Source: Patescibacteria group bacterium
GTDB taxonomy: Bacteria; Patescibacteriota; Minisyncoccia; UBA6257; HR35
Length of the DNA stretch: 9,579 nt
Assembly: GCA_030550735.1 (NCBI GenBank)
Contig: JAUQOT010000019.1
Span: forward strand, 1 to 9,579
Reading direction: 5' to 3'
Below, in pieces: positions 7,027-9,579 of this stretch. The notes beneath the pieces are model-generated. The model ran no database searches. It was not told the origin of the DNA and saw only the letters and a program-made list of their open reading frames with translations. Position 1 is the first letter of the stretch; each line of letters opens with the position of its first letter. Position numbers and translations under genes: made by a program.

Positions 7027-8127
7027 ATGTTTTCTTTTAAACAAATTCAAGGTTATTTAGAGCAAATAGCTGAGGAACACAATCTTTCAATTGAAGTTAT
7101 TGAAGAGGCCCTTTTAAGTGCTTTAGCAAGTGCTTATAAAAGAGAAAAAAATTTGAAAGATGCTAATGTTAAGGCAAAGAAAACACCATGGGGGAGTGTT
7201 AAATTTTATTTAGTGAAAAAAGTTGTTTGTCCCGAAGAATTAGAAGAAATAAAATTTGATTCTCAAAAACATATTCTTCTTGAGGAAGCACAAAAAATTA
7301 ATCCCGAAATTAAATGCGGCGAAGAAATTTATTTTGAGCTTTCTGAACCAGAAAATTTTAGTCGAATCGCTGCTCAAGTAGCTAAACAGGTGATTATTCA
7401 AAAAATAAGGGAAGCTGAAAAAAATACTTTATATGAAGAATTTAAAGATAAAGAAGGAAAAATTGTAACAGGTGTTATTGAAAAGAAGGATCCTAACGGA
7501 AATATTTTAGTTAATTTAGGAAAAACATTGGGAATCATGTTTAAAAATGAAACTATACCTGGAGAAAGCTATAAACCCGGTCAAAGAATGAGGTTTTATG
7601 TTTATGCTGTTGAACCTTCATCTCAAGGTGTAAAAATTTTTCTTTCCAGATCTCACCCGATGTTTATTTCAGCTATTTTTAATGTTGAAGTTCCTGAAAT
7701 AGCCGAAGGTTTGGTTGAAATAAAAGGAATTGCCAGAGAACCTGGAGTAAGAACGAAAATTGCGGTTTATTCTAAGTCACCCAATATCGATCCTATTGGC
7801 GCTTGTATCGGGGCAAAAGGAGCCAGAATTTTGTCAATAATTAACGAATTAAATAACGAAAAAATCGATGTTGTTTTGTGGGATGAAGATCCGACAAAAT
7901 ATGTTGCTAATGCTTTAACTCCAGCTAAAGTTTTAGAAGTTAGACAACTTCCTAAAAGAACAATGCTTGTTTTAGTAGACGAAGCTAACCTTCCAATAGC
8001 GATTGGAACAAAAGGACAGAATATTAAATTAGCAGCTAAACTTACAGGTTGGAAAATTGAGGTTAGATTAATAAATGAACCGGAAACCCAAATTGAAGGA
8101 GGTGTTGCCGAACCAGATTTACTCTAA
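7027..8127 (+). CDS. nusA: Transcription termination/antitermination factor NusA
   Basis: Binds RNA polymerase and nascent RNA, and modulates pausing, intrinsic termination and antitermination. The 366 residues show the minimal NusA layout: an N-terminal polymerase-binding domain (1-125; FKQIQGYLEQIAEEHNLS and EEALLSALASAYKRE), an S1 RNA-binding domain (about 142-208; VTGVIEKKDPNGNILVNLG), KH1 (about 215-293) with IGACIGAKGARI (257-268), and KH2 (about 300-350) with AIGTKGQNIKLAAKLTGW (325-342). The acidic C-terminal repeats of E. coli NusA are absent, as in most bacteria outside the proteobacteria. ATG at 7027 follows the extended -10 almost directly. The usual partners rimP (upstream) and infB (downstream) are not here; a wall peptidase and a pyrophosphatase take their places. 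Confidence 0.96.
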   Translation: MFSFKQIQGYLEQIAEEHNLSIEVIEEALLSALASAYKREKNLKDANVKAKKTPWGSVKFYLVKKVVCPEELEEIKFDSQKHILLEEAQKINPEIKCGEEIYFELSEPENFSRIAAQVAKQVIIQKIREAEKNTLYEEFKDKEGKIVTGVIEKKDPNGNILVNLGKTLGIMFKNETIPGESYKPGQRMRFYVYAVEPSSQGVKIFLSRSHPMFISAIFNVEVPEIAEGLVEIKGIAREPGVRTKIAVYSKSPNIDPIGACIGAKGARILSIINELNNEKIDVVLWDEDPTKYVANALTPAKVLEVRQLPKRTMLVLVDEANLPIAIGTKGQNIKLAAKLTGWKIEVRLINEPETQIEGGVAEPDLL

Positions 8128-8161
8128 GAGTCGGAAATTAAAAATTAAAATTTAAATTTCA

Positions 8162-8689
8162 ATGAGATTTAACGAGATTAATTCCAATTTAAAAAAATAT
8201 GATGAATTTTATGTTATTATTGAAATTCCTAAAGACACAAATGTAAAGTATGAAATTGATAAAGAATTAGGTTTAATAAAAGTTGATCGTTTTCTTCACA
8301 CAGCGATGGTTTATCCATTTAACTATGGTTTTGTTCCTCATACTTTAGCTAATGATGGTGATCCAGTCGATGTTTTAGTTATTTGTGATTTACCGGTTTA
8401 TCCAGGTTCTTTAATTAAAGTAAAACCCATTGGTGTTCTTATTATGGAAGATGAAGAAGGAACTGATGAGAAAATAATAGCTGTTCCGGTTTCGAAAATA
8501 GATCCCATTGATGGAGTTTACGAAGACATAAAAGATGTTCCCGAAGCGATTAAAAATAAAATTAAACACTTTTTTGAGAATTATAAAACATTAGAACCAG
8601 GGAAATGGGTAAAAGTTAAAGATTGGCAAAGTAAAGATAAAGCAATAGAAATTATTGAGAGGGCCTATAAAAATTTTGAAGAAAATTGA
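8162..8689 (+). CDS. ppa: Inorganic pyrophosphatase, family I
   Basis: Hydrolyses pyrophosphate to two phosphates with Mg2+, pulling nucleic-acid synthesis and aminoacylation forward in the cytoplasm. Its 175 residues match the family I hexameric enzyme. The active-site residues fall at the same numbers as I recall for E. coli PPase: Lys29, Glu31, Arg43, Tyr51, Tyr55, the signature D65-G-D67-P-V-D70, Asp97, Asp102, Lys104, Tyr141 and Lys142. It should therefore be fully active. It starts at ATG 8162, 34 bases after the nusA stop, in a gap holding only AT-rich sequence (a 6-bp GAAATT/AATTTC pairing, no terminator), so co-transcription with nusA is likely. No Shine-Dalgarno motif is present. 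Its TGA overlaps the ATG of the next gene by one base (TGATG). Confidence 0.97.
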   Translation: MRFNEINSNLKKYDEFYVIIEIPKDTNVKYEIDKELGLIKVDRFLHTAMVYPFNYGFVPHTLANDGDPVDVLVICDLPVYPGSLIKVKPIGVLIMEDEEGTDEKIIAVPVSKIDPIDGVYEDIKDVPEAIKNKIKHFFENYKTLEPGKWVKVKDWQSKDKAIEIIERAYKNFEEN

Positions 8690-9498
8690 TGCCTAAATAT
8701 GTTATTAAAAGAAATAAGAAAAAAGAAAAATTCGATCCTCAAAAAATTATTAAAACTCTCGAAAATTTAAAATTAAATCAAGAAAAAATTGCCCATATTT
8801 TAAGGGAAATCGAAAAATCTTTGCCTGAAGTTGTAACTACTAAAGAACTTTTTAAATTTGTTTACGATCTTCTAAAAAAAGAAAAAGAAAGTTTAGCTTA
8901 TAAATTTAATCTTAAACAAGCTTTAACAAGATTAGGTCCTTCAGGTTATCCTTTTGAGAAATTTATCTCCCATCTTCTTCGTCTTTATGGCTATAATACC
9001 AAACACAACGTTTTTTTAGAAGGAAAATGTTTAACTTATGAAATAGATTTTTTAGCCGAGAAAGATGTTGTTTATTTAGGTGAATGTAAATATCATTTTT
9101 CTTTAAACAAAAAAAACGATATTAAAACTATTCTTTATTCTTATGCTCGTTTTTTAGATATTAGAGAAAACTTTAAAAAAGAAATCAAACTCTGGTTAGT
9201 AACTAACACCCGCTTTACTTTTGAAGGAATAAAGTTTGCTTCATGTTATGATATAAAACTTCTTTCTTGGGATTATCCTAAAGATGAAAGTTTGAAATTT
9301 CTTATTGAAAATAAGAAAGTTTATCCTCTAACAATTTTTGACTTTTTATCCAATAAAACTTTACAAAACCTTTTTCAATATGATATTGTTCTTTTGTCTG
9401 ATTTTTTAGAAAAAGATGAGAATTATCTTAAGAAAATTAGCGGTTTAAAGGAAGAAGATATCATTTCTTTAAAAAATAAAATTCGAGATATAATTTAA
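8689..9498 (+). CDS. ATP-cone domain protein with PD-(D/E)xK (Mrr-like) nuclease domain
   Basis: Function unknown, though the architecture is recognisable. Residues 3-85 form an ATP-cone (VIKRNKKKEKFDPQKI, ending in YKFNLKQALTRLGPSGYPFE), the nucleotide-binding module also found in NrdR and ribonucleotide reductases. Residues about 86-195 look like a restriction-endonuclease fold: Glu90 in GYPFEKF, then Asp120 in YEIDFLAEK, and Glu132-x-Lys134 in LGECKYH, a complete D...ExK catalytic set. VTNTRFT (171-177) and LLSWDYP (191-197) continue the family pattern as I remember it from annotated relatives. The last 35 residues (YLKKISGLKEEDIISLKNKI) resemble a helix-hairpin-helix DNA-binding unit. I chose ATG 8689, which overlaps the pyrophosphatase stop, over the adjacent TTG at 8686. 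No methyltransferase lies beside it, so a classical restriction-modification pair is not supported here. A nucleotide-sensing DNA or RNA nuclease is inferred. Confidence 0.85.
   Translation: MPKYVIKRNKKKEKFDPQKIIKTLENLKLNQEKIAHILREIEKSLPEVVTTKELFKFVYDLLKKEKESLAYKFNLKQALTRLGPSGYPFEKFISHLLRLYGYNTKHNVFLEGKCLTYEIDFLAEKDVVYLGECKYHFSLNKKNDIKTILYSYARFLDIRENFKKEIKLWLVTNTRFTFEGIKFASCYDIKLLSWDYPKDESLKFLIENKKVYPLTIFDFLSNKTLQNLFQYDIVLLSDFLEKDENYLKKISGLKEEDIISLKNKIRDII
9489..9494 (+). promoter_or_regulatory. Candidate -10 box for tRNA-His
   Basis: A perfect TATAAT overlaps the last codons of the ATP-cone nuclease gene and ends 11 bases before the encoded G-1 of tRNA-His. Transcription would start near 9501, leaving a leader of about 5 bases for RNase P to remove. 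The -35 region has only weak T-rich candidates (around 9464-9471). Read-through from the nuclease gene is the alternative source of the tRNA. Confidence 0.5.
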
Positions 9499-9505
9499 AT
9501 TAGAT

Positions 9506-9579
9506 GGTGGGCGTAGCTCAATTGGTTAGAGCGGAGGCCTGTGGAGCCTCAGGTTGCGGGTTCGAGCCCCGTCGCCCAC
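9506..9579 (+). tRNA. tRNA-His (GTG), 3' end cut by window edge
   Basis: A full cloverleaf reads from G1 at 9507. The acceptor stem is 9507-9513 with 9573-9579 (7 pairs). The D arm is GCTC/GAGC (9516-9519, 9529-9532) with GG in the loop. The anticodon stem is GAGGC/GCCTC (9534-9538, 9546-9550), with loop CTGTGGA and anticodon GTG at 9541-9543. The T arm is 9556-9560 with 9568-9572 and loop TTCGAGC. The base before the stem, G at 9506, fits the extra G-1 that identifies histidine tRNAs. Its partner C73 would be base 9580, just past the window, so neither the discriminator nor an encoded CCA can be seen. It starts 8 bases after the nuclease stop codon. Confidence 0.96.

Noticed and set aside
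8134..8160. Hairpin GAAATT/AATTTC between nusA and ppa
   Set aside because: It has six mostly A-T pairs around a long AT loop and no T tract; it is too weak for a terminator or riboswitch.
8686..8688. TTG as the start of the ATP-cone gene
   Set aside because: It is directly followed by ATG at 8689 in the same frame; ATG is preferred and gives the common TGATG stop-start overlap.
1..9579. Alternative genetic code (UGA read as glycine, as in some Patescibacteria)
   Set aside because: ilvE, the ATPase and ppa end at TGA at the expected family lengths, and no conserved frame is interrupted by TGA.

Overview
The window is AT-rich (roughly 30% GC by eye) and densely packed with eight protein genes and one tRNA, and no gap between genes exceeds about 75 bases. 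TAA, TAG and TGA all act as stops, so the standard bacterial code fits. Several features suggest a reduced-genome bacterium of the Candidate Phyla Radiation (Patescibacteria), perhaps Parcubacteria-like: the compact NusA without C-terminal repeats, the short RsmA, the LysM-M23 peptidase with its paired cysteines, the lack of Shine-Dalgarno motifs and the overlapping genes. This placement is an inference from gene style; no 16S gene is present.

Layout. The left edge holds the 3' three quarters of rtcB (RNA ligase) on the + strand. It meets, tail to tail, a four-gene minus-strand cluster that reads right to left: rsmA, a P-type ATPase of the Mg2+-transporter type, a branched-chain/aromatic aminotransferase (ilvE) and prephenate dehydratase (pheA). 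rsmA/ATPase and ilvE/pheA overlap by 8 and 4 bases, so the cluster is probably one operon. A divergent gap of about 60 bases around 6083-6140 contains a palindromic -10 box that could fire both ways: to the left into rsmA, with almost no leader, and to the right into an exported LysM-M23 cell-wall peptidase. That peptidase seems to need a non-standard ATT start to have a complete signal peptide. Next on the + strand come nusA (with its own extended -10 promoter), inorganic pyrophosphatase, an ATP-cone/PD-(D/E)xK nuclease-like protein that overlaps the pyrophosphatase stop codon by one base, and a tRNA-His cut by the right edge one base short of its discriminator.

How the genes relate. Most are housekeeping genes: RNA repair, rRNA dimethylation, transcription elongation, pyrophosphate removal and tRNA-His. 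Two points stand out. One is the translationally coupled ilvE-pheA pair, which could carry out the last two steps of phenylalanine synthesis in a lineage usually poor in amino-acid synthesis. The other is the ATP-cone nuclease, which belongs to a recognisable family whose function, as far as I know, is not established. I see no CRISPR array, insertion sequence, prophage or obvious defence island.
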